The notes beneath the pieces are model-generated. The model saw nothing but the letters and a program-made list of their open reading frames with translations. It was not told the origin of the DNA and did not search any database. From Diphasiastrum complanatum (Eukaryota; Streptophyta; Lycopodiopsida; Lycopodiales; Lycopodiaceae), in NCBI GenBank assembly GCA_029204225.1, contig CM055100.1, forward strand, positions 14,574,538 through 14,638,537: DNA of 64,000 nt, read 5' to 3'. Positions 44,049 through 56,170 of the stretch are shown in pieces. Each line of letters begins with the position of its first letter. Positions within the stretch are counted from its first letter, which is position 1. The position numbers and the translations under genes are program-made.

Positions 44049-44692
44049 TGTGAAAGTACTGTACTTTAGGACCATAAATGGATCTACAAAAGATCCACAA
44101 GAGTGATTGGATGCTTGCTTAACAATCTATCAAAAAACTAGACACAAAAAAGTTGATCTAGATTGGCAATTTGACAAACAACAAGCATTAACAATCAAAA
44201 GCATTGATAAACATTGAAATCCGAGCCCACACGTGTGTACTACAGGCTGTAGTACGGCCTTCAACCTGAGAAACAAGTAGAAATTGATTTGGTCTCATTT
44301 GGATCACAAAAACTCAATGTACATAGTGAACTAGCTTGAGATTGCCAATGAGCTCCAAAAATTTTCTTTTTTCTCACTATGGAGAGAGGGAATACATAGC
44401 AAATTCGACTTCCTTCTTGAAGTTAGGTGGATTTCCAGCATGTAATAAGGAAGTTAACTCACTCTCCTTGACCTAAAATGAAACCCTAGTCTATTTCCTA
44501 GAGTTATGCTTGGTAGGTAGCTAGTTGGTCAAATTTTCACCTTAAACTTAGGTGTAGGTCCTATAAAGTAGGGATGACCACCAAATAGACATGACCAACT
44601 CTCTTGACTTGACCTAACCTACATTAGGATGGGTTTCCCATGTGGCATCATGGCCTCACATGTGTGGGACCCACTTGTGTACACAATTTACA
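44049..44692 (-). repeat. Probable LTR of element I (about 644 bp)
   Basis: Starts TGTGAAAGTAC beside the primer site; the best outer end is ATTTACA at 44692. Size and layout resemble LTR A. G-box core CACACGTGTG at 44228-44237 followed by GTACGGCC as in F. No second copy in the window. Confidence 0.5.
44228..44237. promoter_or_regulatory. Palindromic G-box in LTR I
   Basis: CACACGTGTG, the 10-bp core of the 14-mer in LTRs A and F, at a similar offset from the LTR inner end (~180 bases, versus ~200 in A and ~156 in F). Confidence 0.45.
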
Positions 44693-44765
44693 CTATTCTA
44701 CATGGTTTTTGATCAAGCTAGATTTGCCAATTTTTGGCAATTCTTCACATCACTTTCGTCGATTT

Positions 44766-45018
44766 TCTCCACCGATTTGCTGTCCATTTCGTGGCTTGAT
44801 TGGAGGCTGTCCAACGCCCTACTTCATCACCATTTTCAACGGTTTTCTCCATTTTTTTTTCAGGTTGTGCGAATTTTGGTAGCTACTGCCCAGCGCCCTA
44901 CTACCTTGCCATCTTCAATGGATTTCTCCACCGATTTGCTGTCCATTTTGCTGATTGTTTGGAGGCTGTCCAACGCCCTACTTCATCACCATTTTCAGCG
45001 ATTTTTCCATCATGTTGC
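44766..45018 (+). repeat. Tandem duplication, period ~159 bp
   Basis: Two copies of a unit containing CCACCGATTTGCTGTCCATT and CCAACGCCCTACTTCATCAC start near 44769 and 44928. No coding function assigned. Confidence 0.65.
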
Positions 45019-45076
45019 AGGACATTTGTGGATCTTACTAGCTGTTGCCCAGCACCCATTTTCAGCTTGGATCTTC

Positions 45077-45250
<174 letters not shown>

Positions 45251-45424
45251 AGCCTCTTATCCAAAAATCACCCAATTCCGTAATTGTTTGCTATTCCAAA
45301 TTGCCAAAATCCTGCAGCCTGTTCATCGCTGCCCCAGCCCTTCCGACTTGTCACTTTCGCCTAATATTTTATCCGTTTCTAGCCGTCTTTCACAGCTTAT
45401 TAAAAGGCTCTCTAGCGCTCATCC

Positions 45425-46146
45425 TCAACCACATTTCACGGAATTCCGACTCCATTGTGTGAAATCAAGGTTGGCTACCATTTGGCACAATGTAGGGCAA
45501 ACCGGAAGTAACTGTTCAACATCACAGACAAAGCGTGTGGGTGTTGGCTTCTTCAGATCCAGCGGGCTATATGTCCTGAACATGGCGAGGGCCCTCTTCG
45601 TCCTGGTTTCAGATGTGGCCAGGAAGATGGCACTGGATGTGAGAGTGGAAACCCAGGGGAGGCCTACTATGTCATGCATCAAAAGATCGATGCAGTGTGC
45701 TGTACATGGGGTCCATACAATAGCACGGTAGTCCCTCTCCAAAAGCTCACCCGTAGCCACACAATTGCTAGCATTGTTGATGACCACTTGCACCACATGT
45801 TGTGCCCCCACCTTGATGGCTGTTGCATGTATATCTCATAGATAAACTCTCTCGACTCAACAACGCCATCTCGGGAAGCACCCACACCCTTGAGAAATAT
45901 AGTGCCCAGCGGACATGAAACCAAGATGTTGATGATAGGCCTGCGCTTAATCAGTCCACCCATCCGATAGAATAGAGCAACCATATGTGGCCTAGGTATG
46001 TCGTATGGGGCTGAGCTCTCTTGTGATGCATGCATGCCCCTCTCCCAAATGGCAACTACGAAGAGCCTCGTGTGTGGGGGTCTCCAAGTGGCATCACAAG
46101 CTGCAATCTCCCTCATCATGTCACAAAAGATGGTGGCGTCGGCCAA
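45425..46146 (-). pseudogene. hAT-type transposase (DUF659) fragment
   Basis: Minus strand. MADATIFCDMMREIAACDA opens the fragment, then the DUF659 core INILVSCPLGTIFLKGV. A frameshift near 45800 leads to VVQVVINNASNCVATGELL, WTPCTAHCIDLLMHDI and RFVCDVEQLLPVCPTL. These are the usual blocks of plant hAT-like transposases with DUF659. The BED zinc finger and the C-terminal dimerisation region are absent. A domesticated gene is unlikely given the break. Confidence 0.8.
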
Positions 46147-46149
46147 GAA

Positions 46150-46849
46150 AATGCAAGGTATTTATCCACTATAAAAAAACTAACGTGCAAGTCTAGTGGC
46201 TGTCTCATGGTGTGTCTTCTGCCAATCCCCACATAATCATTGTTGCCCTCTTCTATGTGTGACATTCACCTTGCACTCATCATGACCTTCACATAGACTG
46301 CTCACACTACCCATTTGGCCACCTATTGCTCTCTCCACAAAGTTTTTTCTCCCCAAAAAAGTGCGCTGGGAATGAGGCGACGCGGGCTGTATGTAAAAAA
46401 ATTACAGGTTTTTTACAAACTGCATTCTTGCGTTCTGGAATGCTACAGGGATCTGGAACGCCGTTCCAAGGCAACTAAGTTGCACCCGACCTGGTGAGTG
46501 GCCAACAAGTTTTGGTATTGTTAGTACCAATAAAGGACCACTTGCTTGTTTGATTGGAGTTGATCAAGAGCATCCACTAAGGCTTGCACTTGTGGATATC
46601 TTACAAAAAAGTGCAAGGAGTGAGCATTATTCAAAGCAGATTTTGTACATCGTTGGAGTCCTTGTCGGTGAGAAGTGGAAATTGGCTTTGTCAGCATTAT
46701 TAATGGCTATTGAGGTAAACTATTCCGGAATGCTGGTGATTCGAGAACCGGATTGCAGTCCCAAATCGCAAATGAATTTGCATTTTTTTTAATCAAATTT
46801 GTTTACATGCTGCAACCCGCTGGTTGCAAAGTTTCATTCATAGGACCCA
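46150..46849. other. No recognised gene
   Basis: One plus-strand frame (46550-46792, starting with isoleucine context GVDQEHPLRLALVDIL) has protein-like composition but no family I know. The rest is low-information sequence. Confidence 0.35.
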
Positions 46850-47310
46850 CAGTTCTCAGAACCGTGGGATGAACCATACCACGGTTCATGAACCGTGGTA
46901 CGGTTCCTCTAATTAATTAATTGATTGATTGATTAATTAATAGATTAATTTCCATTTTCCCCCCAAAACCCCTCCCAAGGCATTTTTGGTCCTCATTTCA
47001 CAGATTTCAAAAATGGTCCTCAGATCTCACAGATTTTTGGCATTACACCGATTTCACAAATTTCACAGATTCAAATGATTTCACAGATTTTTGGCATTAC
47101 ACAGATTTCACAGATTCAAATGATTTCACAGATGGCCTTTTTTTTTTTGCATATTTTTGGACTATATTTGGGGGTGGGAAACTAAAAAATTAATTAATTA
47201 ACTAATTGGACGGTTCACACGGTTCAGTCTTAAATTTTTGGTGAACCGTATGGTTCACTGTGGGGTTCTGAGAACCGTGGTGAACCGTCCACGATTCTCA
47301 AATTCTATGG
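46850..47310. repeat. Inverted-repeat element rich in AACCGT/ACGGTT
   Basis: Left part: GTTCTCAGAACCGTGG, then a perfect 24-bp palindrome at 46877-46900 (TACCACGGTTCA and its reverse complement). Right part (47207-47300): ACGGTT and AACCGT several times, ending GAGAACCGTGGTGAACCGTC. Between them is an array of TTTCACAGATT units (46985-47140) in which a ~47-bp unit with TTTTTGGCATTACAC is repeated. MITE-like in size; no clear target duplicate found. Confidence 0.55.
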
Positions 47311-48676
47311 TTTCATTGCATTGTCTCCTACTGCTGTCTACAATTCAGAGATTGAATGCTCCTTAGCAGTTCACTGTGTTTTGAAAAAAAAAATTAGCCT
47401 ATATGTGTTCTTTTTTTCCACACTAAACATACATGAAAAAAAAACGAAGAACAAAAAAAAGGTACAACATTCCATTTTGGAACATTCCAAAATTCCAAAA
47501 CGTTGTGCATCTATGGACCATTCAAAAAGGAAATTTAAAAGATGTTGCAGGCTAGTGCAAATTGTACATGTATAACATGGAAGCGTAAATATTTGGATTG
47601 AAACTTTATGTATCTCCAACAAATCTCACTTTAAGCCTTCACCACCACCATTATTATTCTCATCACCACAATTGGACAAATTTGACATGTTCCTAGACGA
47701 CCTTAATGTCCCCGCTTTCATGCTCTGCATAATCTCAGAGTGTGTAAAAGGGCACTAAATTAGACAGCTCCCCCGATCTCATAAGTAGAGAATAAACAAT
47801 AGTTTGGGTTCAAATTTCAGCTCTCAAAAAGCAACAATTCTAACGTCTTGGTGGGACTACTCCTACAACATAGAGTTAAGAGCATATGTACAGATTTAGC
47901 ATGAAAGATAGCAAGTAGCATTCAAAAAAGCGGCAAAATAATCATTCACAAGCACTTTCCCAAAAAGAAGACTAATAAAATCAATGGATGTTGATAGCTC
48001 AGGCAAATCTCCACAAAGATCTCCAACACAAAGATGGAACTCCCCTACAAAAAGCTCAAGACTCCAAACTCATGACTAACTAATGAATAGCCTATACTAA
48101 GCACATCTACTTCCCTTCAATTGACTTGCAGGGAAATATGAAGATTCAAATATTAGGGCCCAAATTAAGAACCATGTAAAATAGTATTCTGGGCTTGCCA
48201 AATTCGATAGAAAGTGTGTGGCCAAGCGATAGTTGTGGTAATAGCCAATCATAAACGAATCTGAAAGTAGAACTATCAAAAAATGTATCGACCAATCGAG
48301 ATATTGAAGGAGAGGCCAAAAGTCATCACAACAAGTATTCCAAATGCAACACATAGAAATCCACAAAGCACAATGCATCAACTATAAATCATGTTGTAAA
48401 TATATCACTAATGTAATGCTCATCATGATACTACTATAAAACAATAAGTTGATGTAAATGCAACACAAAAAATTAGATTGATGTTGTGGGCGGTAGAGAC
48501 GCTAGGTCCTCCTGGGCACCAAGCTATAGGAATCGGGTCAATCATCATAAGTGGGTTGATGGGTGTATCAATGTCTGTAGAAGATGGGAGAATATTCACA
48601 ATTTCTGTAGTAGTTTCGATATGACATCGATTGGAATCAGCACAGTCCACAGTGGCTACTGCTTGACCCCAATTGA
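47311..48676. other. No gene seen
   Basis: Short A-runs and a TTCCATTTTGGAACATTCC imperfect palindrome near 47470. 48423-48676 is the ragged C-terminal tail of the gag-protease remnant to the right. Confidence 0.4.
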
Positions 48677-50257
48677 TTATGTCCGTGATCTTGTATAGTG
48701 GTCGTTTGGTTGGATTGGGACACTATCTGATTCGTCATATGTTGTTGATGACCAATCATCATAAACTTTAGCAGGCTTGACATGGCTAGTTGAGTCAACA
48801 GTGACTCGTTTATCGTGATTGCCAAAGGTGATTTTGCTATGCTTCCAATCTTGGACAACACCTACCATCTGGAGCCAGGGTCTACCAAGAAGGAGTTTAT
48901 AAGTATTGGCATCTTCTGGTAAATCTAAGATGACACAATCGATCACAAATTTGACACCTGCTATTCGAACTTTAATATTTGATAAATTACCAGCAGGGTC
49001 TGTAACTCTTTGATCAGCCATGCGAAGTTTATATCATGGTTGATCGAGGGTATGGAAGCCCCATGATGTTGCCAATGACAAAGCCATTATATTGACGCCT
49101 GATCCACTATCAAGTATAGCAGATACTGTGGTATAGTCTTTATAGGACAAAGGTAAGATGATGGTAGTCCCCTTAGCAACACCTATATTCAGCAGATTCA
49201 TAGAAATATGGAGAATTTCAAGAATCTCTTCTGTTTTTCGCTGTTCATCAGGAATAGTAGGCAGCTGAAAACTACGATGGATATAATGTTGAAGCCCAGT
49301 GAAGGATTTTATCGTGCTATGGAACGGCATGGTGAGTTGGATGTCACATTTGATCAATGAAGTATCTGCGACTGGCTGGTATAAAAGGCATTTATTGCCA
49401 GTGTATGCACCTCGACAATGAGGGCACCATGTGTTCTCTCGTCTATGGTGGATTTGGCTAGTGGGTAACTGACCTGGCATCGAACTCTGAGTGTTTTGAA
49501 ACTCTTTCGTGAGTTTCTCCATTTGTTGTTGGTGTTGCCGGTTAAGCAACTCCATCTGTGTTTTCCACAAGTGTTCTCGAGTTTCCTTGTTTGGTCAAGC
49601 TTCATGGACAGCACGATGTGCTCTCTGTTCACATGGCTCATCCACATCTGAACCCTCGTCTTCTTCCCGAATGGCATCAGACATGGCTTGTTTCAATGAT
49701 GTGTATTCATCATTGGAGCAAAGCTCACGTTGTATCCATCGTGGGAGTCCAACGAGGAACCAAATTATGAGTTTATACTCAGTGGGTTGCTCTTGTACCT
49801 AACTTTTTAATCTTTTAAATTGTTCAATGTAGTCACGTACTTTCTCGTCTTTTGTCATTTTGATGTTACTGAGTTTGACAAAAGGACTTTTGATCAAGCG
49901 AAATGGCTTGAAGCGTTTGATAAATGTCTCCTTCAAGAATGACCAGTCTCGTTTATCTTCATGATCAAGGTTAAAAAACCATTCTCGTGCTCGATCGACC
50001 ATGGTCATCGAGAAGAGCTGTACCATGGCATCTGGTGATGTCTCACCATAGACATCACATGCACTCTCAAAGACTTAAAGAAATATTTGAGGATCAGTGT
50101 TACTGTCGTACTTAGGTAAATCTAGCTTTGGAGTACGTTTTTCAATATGCGGAACATTATTTGCAAAAGCTCTGTTTAAGTGAGCTCGTGCATGTGAAGA
50201 TTCGGCAGCATGAAAATGTGTAGTTGTGGAATGATGCCAAATGTTCACATATTCCAC
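48677..50257 (-). pseudogene. Gypsy-type gag-protease pseudogene without RT
   Basis: Minus strand, one frame with in-frame stops near 50075, 49799, 49590 and 49034. Order: N-terminal region (PKLDLPKYDSNTDPQIFL), gag core (REWFFNLDHEDKRDWSFLK, FIKRFKPF), a region with WCPHCRGAYTGNKC, retropepsin AILDSGSGVNIMALSLA with the D-S-G triad, then KLLLGRPWLQMVG and WKHSKITFG typical of the retroviral-like aspartic protease fold. No RT, integrase or RNase H follows on either side. It is either a truncated gypsy element or a TR-GAG-like non-autonomous element. Confidence 0.75.
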
Positions 50258-50469
50258 TAAATCTGTGAATACAATTTCTTTACCGTTCTTCTTCTTTTGT
50301 TACTTTTGTAGGTTATGGTTCTTTACAGTTTGGTCTTTAATTAGAACGGTTTCCAAGCAGAAGCGTTTTCTCAGATTACAATGAGTATTCCCCAGCCTGT
50401 CAGTGGGGAGAGATAGATTCGTTAGCTACATGCATATACAAGCCATGCAACCAGTCCTAGCTCAAAATA

Positions 50470-51330
50470 GATCAGCGTTCTGAATCAGGGAGCAATTCTA
50501 TAGGGAACAAAACAATGACAAGATTAAACTACTCAGCAAGAAACAAGAAACAAGAAAACTAGATTCCTAACAGCACTCTAACAGCCCAAGAATCAAGAAA
50601 CACACATTTCTTGATGCTTAGAATGCCCAAGAACAATCAAGAACTGGAATGTAAGAGAATATGCAAGATCTACACCACAGATCCAGCCTATTTAGTTTAC
50701 TTGAATGCTGATTCCTACATTAATCCACAAACAAGAAATGAAATCTAATCCACAACTAAAAGCAAGAGAGCAAGAAATCTTATTAATCCACAACACAAAA
50801 GGAAATCAAAACATGCTCATAGGAATTTCACTCAAGAACATTGCCATGAACAAAGAGCTTTACAATTATCAAGAACTCGTGGAAGATCTTCTTTATTCAT
50901 TCAAAAGAACTTGACAATACATTCAAAGCTCCCTCACAAGAGAGGGGGGCCCTTAAATAAGCAAGAGGGCTGCCCATGTGGAGCCCAAGTGGCAATTCCA
51001 CTAATTTGGAAAATACAAGTGGAATTTGCCCTTCCACTAGAGGTCACCATCAAAAGGTGGCTCACTCTAAATTATTTAAGGGGGGTCTACATTTATTTAC
51101 AAAGCCTAGCAAATATTACTAGCTCCTGCATGGTCGTTCCTTCTCTGGGATACACCATGTAGGCTCACATAGATAATTCACTGTCGTCTTAGCTAGTAAT
51201 TTTTCGGCTCTCATGCTCGGCTCTCAGCTTCTTCTGATCTCCTCCTTCTGAGACCTCCTCGGTCATGGGTGAGAGATAATCTATGTCTTCAGCTTGGCTC
51301 GACATCTGGGGATTCTCTGGAATCTGCTAA
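50470..51330 (-). repeat. Possible LTR of the gag-protease element
   Basis: A weak primer-site-like CTGATTCAGAACGC lies near 50475-50490 on minus. A TATA-like TATTTAAG is near 50955-50965. No partner LTR was found, so the limits are guesses. Confidence 0.3.
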
Positions 51331-51344
51331 CAACTACACTCAAA

Positions 51345-51480
51345 AGATGTGGATGTGACTCATTACAACACAACGATGCAACTCGCTATTAAATTTACCA
51401 AATCTTTAAGCAAAAATAAGTTTGAGTATTCTTTGTTTTTAAACTTAGCATAGAAGTTGTCATTTGAAGCTTGAGGGAGG
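51345..51480 (+). pseudogene. Copia RNase H C-terminal tail and polypurine tract
   Basis: Plus strand: FTKSLSKNKFEYSLFLNLA then stop, preceded by a decayed HSKDVDVTHY (standard form H-x-K-H-V-D-V-x-Y-H). Followed by GAGGGAGGTA as polypurine tract. A second GAGGGAGAG lies near 51603. Only the 3' end of an element survives. Confidence 0.6.
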
Positions 51481-52980
51481 TACATTTTGGGAGAAAAATT
51501 TACTTTTTACTTTAAGCATGATGCTTTGACTCGATATGGGTTCAAAATTAAGTTAAGAGACGTGTTCCATGAGTGTTGTACTCATATTATGAATGTTAAT
51601 TATTGAGGGAGAGAGTTATAAATACAATGCTTAACTGTTTCTTTATAATATTTCTCTCTCTAGATCAGTAGATTGATGGGCTAGTAGCTAATTAGAGCCC
51701 TACTCAGTATTTAGCTTGTAGTGACTAGTTCACACTTTTTTTGAGTCCTTCCACCACACACATGGGAGATTTGCCTATGTCCATCATTGTAACTACCCAT
51801 AAGCAAGCACATATCCTAGAGCGATAGTTTGTGAATGGGTCAAAGACAGCTGCATTATTTTTTAAAATAACTCTACAAGAAACTGCACTATTGTAGAGGC
51901 TTCTTTCAAGGTCACCACATGAGTGAGTGCAAGAGGTGAATTTCACAAACCTTTCAAACGAGATAATTGTAGTGACAAATTTCATTGCTAAAAGAAGCAT
52001 GTCAATCCTATCAGAATGTACATAATTATTTCTCAATTTCTACCTTTGCTAACCAGATGTCTGAACCATCCCATATGTGCAATTGTCTTTAAGAGTCAAT
52101 TTTCAACCATTTCTTTTTCTCTTGTCATGACAACCTTGGGCTACAAGTTTCTTCACTCCCTCTCTCCCCATTGTGCACTTTCTTCCTCTCACCAACAACC
52201 GGTTTTCTATTTGGCACTTTTGCATGATTAATTTCTTTTGGTGCTTCTATAATCTACACAATCAGTGCTTTGATTCATTTGTCAATTTGATTCTCAGCAT
52301 GCTCTTTGAATTGTCTGAATTTTCTCAACATGCGTCGCTGAGTTGATGTCTGGTGCACAGGGGATTCCCCCGCAACTTGATCCGCTTCTTGATGCACATT
52401 GTTGCTCTGATCTGTCAGTCTTGTCGCAGGCTGCCACGTGGAAAGACATGTAGGTCTATCATCGTGGCAAGTCTTGCAAGCTTAGTTTTGATGACAATGT
52501 TTCAATTGCTTGGGTTATGAGCTCTATTATCCGTGCACGCAAACCTTTTTGCTCTGAAAATTAATACTGATATGTAGTGGCATCAGAGTTGGCCTCCCTT
52601 GTGGATGAGCCCTTTTGTCTCCATTTTGGTTAGATTGAACAATTAGTTTGAGTTTATCAACTAGTGTACCCAATCTATGATTTTGGACAACTATTTTTCC
52701 TTTAAGGATTTTGTACATTTTGTTCATTCTAATATTGTCGTCTTTCACTTGTTGCTTAGTAGGTACATTGATAAAAAAGATATATACATCCCGAAGGGGA
52801 ATTAAGCAAAAGTAAGCTCAAACAAGAGCGAAACTTGCACTAAATTTAAAATTAATCCAACTCCTGGCAACAAAGGTTTATAAGAAAGAACCTACAAAGA
52901 GTCTTATGGATGGTAGAAGTGATTTTAAAATGACATTAATCTCGGCACGAGGGAGCCGGCCTGAATTTCCAAAATCCTAT
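51481..52980. other. No recognised gene
   Basis: Frames at 51725-52036 and 52527-52748 (both minus) are short, without domains I know. The region is probably LTR and repeat debris. Confidence 0.35.
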
Positions 52981-53108
52981 ACATGAATCTATGTTATGGA
53001 ATAAATCACAAGCCTTTTACCCCGAGTGGGAGTGAGTCCTTTTTTTATTCACCAAAGGAAGGGCCTCATATCTCGAAGCAATGGCACGTTACGACCTTCA
53101 GATTTTGC

Positions 53109-53162
53109 CACGTGTTTATGATCAGCCATTCAGAGAAGTGCAAATGGCAGATGTGCCACGTG
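53109..53162. promoter_or_regulatory. Two G-boxes upstream of the host gene
   Basis: CACGTG at 53109-53114 and 53157-53162, each in GCCACGTG context (ABRE/G-box type), 48 bases apart and about 140-190 bases before the TATA-like sequence. This suggests control by bZIP or bHLH factors (light, abscisic acid or stress); inference only. Confidence 0.45.
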
Positions 53163-53299
53163 GAATCAATCCAAGTGGTCGGGCGTCAAACATCCGTGCC
53201 ATCAAGCCCCCGTCGGGGCGTCTCCAGAGACGTCGAGAGAGCCATGGAAATACAGAGCGCTGAAGCCACAGAGAGAAAACAGCAGGTTTTAGTTCTACT

Positions 53300-53306
53300 A
53301 TATAAC
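53300..53306 (+). promoter_or_regulatory. TATA-like box of the host gene
   Basis: TATATAA within CTACTATATAACC, about 125 bases before the ATG at 53430. A 5' leader of about 95 bases would contain the G-rich tract. Confidence 0.45.
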
Positions 53307-53350
53307 CTCTCTGCTGATGCTCTGATAGACTGATATTGTATGCGTTCTGC

Positions 53351-53386
53351 GAGAGAGACAGGGAGAGGGGGAGGGGGAGGGGGAGG
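53351..53386 (+). other. G-tract in the 5' leader, possible G-quadruplex
   Basis: Five runs of three to five G separated by A or AGA (GGGAGAGGGGGAGGGGGAGG...). It lies on the sense strand between the TATA box and the start codon, so an RNA quadruplex in the 5' UTR is possible. Confidence 0.5.
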
Positions 53387-53429
53387 GAGAGTGTGTTGGG
53401 TTTGATTGGCAGAGTATATAGGTGAAAGC

Positions 53430-54717
53430 ATGAATTGGGCGAGTGGATCGCACAAACGCAAGGAGCCGGACGAGTTGGTTGCGGATTTGCTGAGCAATGT
53501 CTCCATCTCCCCTGCTAAGAAATTTCGACCTGTCAGTACCTTCTTGCTCGCTCTTCTTGCTCTTTCTTTGCCTAATCATAGAATGTCTTGTTGCATTTCT
53601 TTGTCAGTGGAGTGTCAGCATGCTGTTGTTGTTAGCGGTTAGGAATATGTCTAGAATCTACCCTGTGTGTTGCAGTCTATGAGGAGCCTAAACTGCAAAC
53701 AGTTAGAAGAAACTGTATGCATGGCCTTTTTCATGCAAACTGTCTGTCTAAGTTCTTGACAGCTTGCTGTGTTGGTATGCCGCTTCTGACGAAGTGAAGA
53801 GTCTTTGTTTGTGGAAATGGTGGTGGTATTTGCAGGATAAAGGCTTGTATCCTATCATTGAAGAGCCGCACTTTGTAACACCTACAGATGATTTTCCTGT
53901 AGATTTATCAGAAGATTTTTCTTCATCGGCATTGGGAGTAAGCTCACCTTCTGTGTCACTGTTCCCTTCTGCGTCTGGGGTGGCAGATGAGAAAGCCATA
54001 GTGCTGTATAAACCAGTGAACCCTCCGTTATTTCCAGGGGGACCTCCAGCAGGATCGTCAGAGCTTCCAATTAGGGTTAATTCTCTGTTGCCACAAAAAG
54101 GTCATATTTGCTCGGTAGCTCGCCAAACGTCTTTAATGATCTCTTGAGCTTCTAGTTTAAAAGCTGCTTCTGTACTCTGTTACTTAATGAAGCTAATCAA
54201 TAGTTCTATTCGCTCGGGTCAGTAAGCCGCATCTTCTTACATCACCTTGTGACTGTTCATTTATGCAGGAATTCGCGTTTCTGCACATAGTCCTTTCTCG
54301 TTTCGGGCAGCAGATAAATGGTATGAAGACTTTTATAAATCAATGCCTACTATATCATCTTCTCAAGAGGATTTGACAATGGCTTCTGACAAGGAGCCGG
54401 ACAATTTTCTTGCTGTAATCCCTTGGGTACCTCCTTCGCCAGTCTTTTCAGCCCTTGGAAGTAATGAAACAGTTGAAAGACCAAATCTTGTTACAGATAG
54501 TCTTGTGGCCACCGATTGCGAACCTTTACAATATGAAGACGGAGGTGACGAAATGGCAATAGATGAAGGGGAGGAAATGGCCGTGGAAGAAGGAAATTCC
54601 ATAGATACAAATGCCAACTTTGCACCATTCGTCAATGCCATTCCCGACTTGAATACATCATGGCAACATTATGCTGTTCTGCAACCACCAAATACCTCAG
54701 CCACGTGGTCAGGCTAG
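53430..54717 (+). CDS. Host plant gene, 271-residue protein of unknown function, three exons
   Basis: Exons 53430-53531, 53836-54100 and 54269-54717 (816 coding bases) join in phase at donors CCT/GTCAGT and AAAAG/GTCATA and acceptors TTTGCAG and TTATGCAG. ATG at 53430 is the first in frame after the leader. The protein starts MNWASGSHKRKEPDELVADL with a basic KRK and AKKFRP (possible nuclear signal), continues DKGLYPIIEEPHFV, has a conserved-looking DEKAIVLYKPVNPPLF and a PWVPPSP motif after NFLAVI, then an acidic stretch (EDGGDEMAIDEGEEMAVEE) and a tail ending ATWSG. No enzyme motif. It recalls uncharacterised plant proteins with AIVL(Y/F)KP and AV-PWVP motifs; this is from memory. Likely nuclear, mostly disordered. 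No break seen, unlike nearly everything else here. Confidence 0.7.
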
Positions 54718-56170
54718 CTTTAGCAAATGATTGATTCGAGTTGAGATTCTTGTTGCTGAAGGATCAGGGCGGAGATAAGATACAATCGTTGTCTGCCTAA
54801 CGGTCTTTAGGTTTCGACCTACTTTTCATCTTAGAAGGATAAGTCTGTATAGAAGAGATTTAAGCAGAGTTGCCTGTGAAGGCAGGTTGCTGTGTCTATG
54901 ATAGAGGAATATCTAAATGATTTCTTCTATCTTAGGAGATGGGATGCACCCATCCCGTGGAATATTGAAAGTCTTACTATAAGATAGGAAGAAACAGTGA
55001 ATGAAAAAGATGATTGGAGCCTCGGATTGTGTTCATTAAATTTTGGCAACGTTCCTCCATTTTAATACTTAATCAGGTGCTATCATGATATGACAAATGT
55101 GACATTCTTCAAGCTCCGATTCCTCTCTGTATTTGAAAGATATTGGTAGAGAATGAGTTTTCAGTGACATAGCAATGATGCAGTTTGGATGTAATATGTT
55201 GGATTGTTTTGAATGTTTTTTTGGGGATCCTGAGAGAGTAAAAGTTGCTGCTGTTGATACAGAATAGTCTGCCTTGCAGCTATTATTCTTTCTGCCATTG
55301 CAAGCTGCTGCAGTGAAGCACCCTCGTATCATCACAACTTCTTGAGCTGCAGATTTGGAATGAATATAACATATTGTATATGACAGAACAGTGCTCGAGG
55401 GAAGAGATAAAGAAGACTTGATCAGGTTGGGCTAGGTGTTTTTACTTATCATACTAGATGCTAAACTTACGTTTATGATATAAATAAGCAATCTGCCGAC
55501 ATAAAGAATTTTTTGCCCCTTAGAAAAGCATTAGAGCTGTCCTTAGAAGTTTTGGTCCTTGAATTTGCATGGACTGAACTGCATGCTGAATATCTTTAAC
55601 CAAATTCAGCTTTCCTGTTGTAAATCTGACCCGAAATGAAGGATTCATCTGCCAGCATCTCCAAATACATTTGAAAGCTGTTGAGTTGCAGTTTGCTAGT
55701 ACCAGATAGCATTCCGAAAGTTCCTGGTTTTCTTTGCACTTTCTCAATATAGTTCTTGTGGTAGTAACTCCAGTGGTACTTGCACAGACTGGGTAATATC
55801 ATCCACTCATGTTGGCTTTGCCCATTAGGCTAATAAGCTGTTTCATGGTACAATAATGATCATTGCTAGTTGTCCTCTTTTTCTGGCATTAATAGGAATT
55901 TTGCTGTTTTTGACAAATATTTTGTTTAGCATGTGAGCTTCTTGAATGCTACATGATATTTTGCTATATGAGCAGCAAAGTTGGGGTGGTGAATTTACTA
56001 ATATCTAGCTCTCAGCCACTTAATTATTGTTTGCTACTTGACTGATGAACCCAAAAATCTTTCCTATTGTGAATGCAAGAATTATTAGCGTTCTGGAGAG
56101 CATCCAAAACATGGACTTCCAAATTTTTTGGGTGAGTTTATAGATCAACTCTGGAAGTTTTGAGCATTCT
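54718..56170. other. 3' region of the host gene and gene-free DNA
   Basis: 54718 to about 55000 is probably 3' UTR and terminator region. Beyond it, frames on minus (55069-55335, 55520-55802) lack recognisable domains. Confidence 0.4.

Noticed and set aside
45425-46146. Domesticated hAT gene
   Set aside because: Frameshift in the core and missing zinc finger and C-terminus indicate decay.
46550-46792. 80-codon plus-strand frame with protein-like composition
   Set aside because: No family recognised, no splice context, flanked by repeats; recorded only as uncertain.
46985-47140. CRISPR-like array of TTTCACAGATT units
   Set aside because: Units are irregular, spacers are near-identical, and the genome is a plant.
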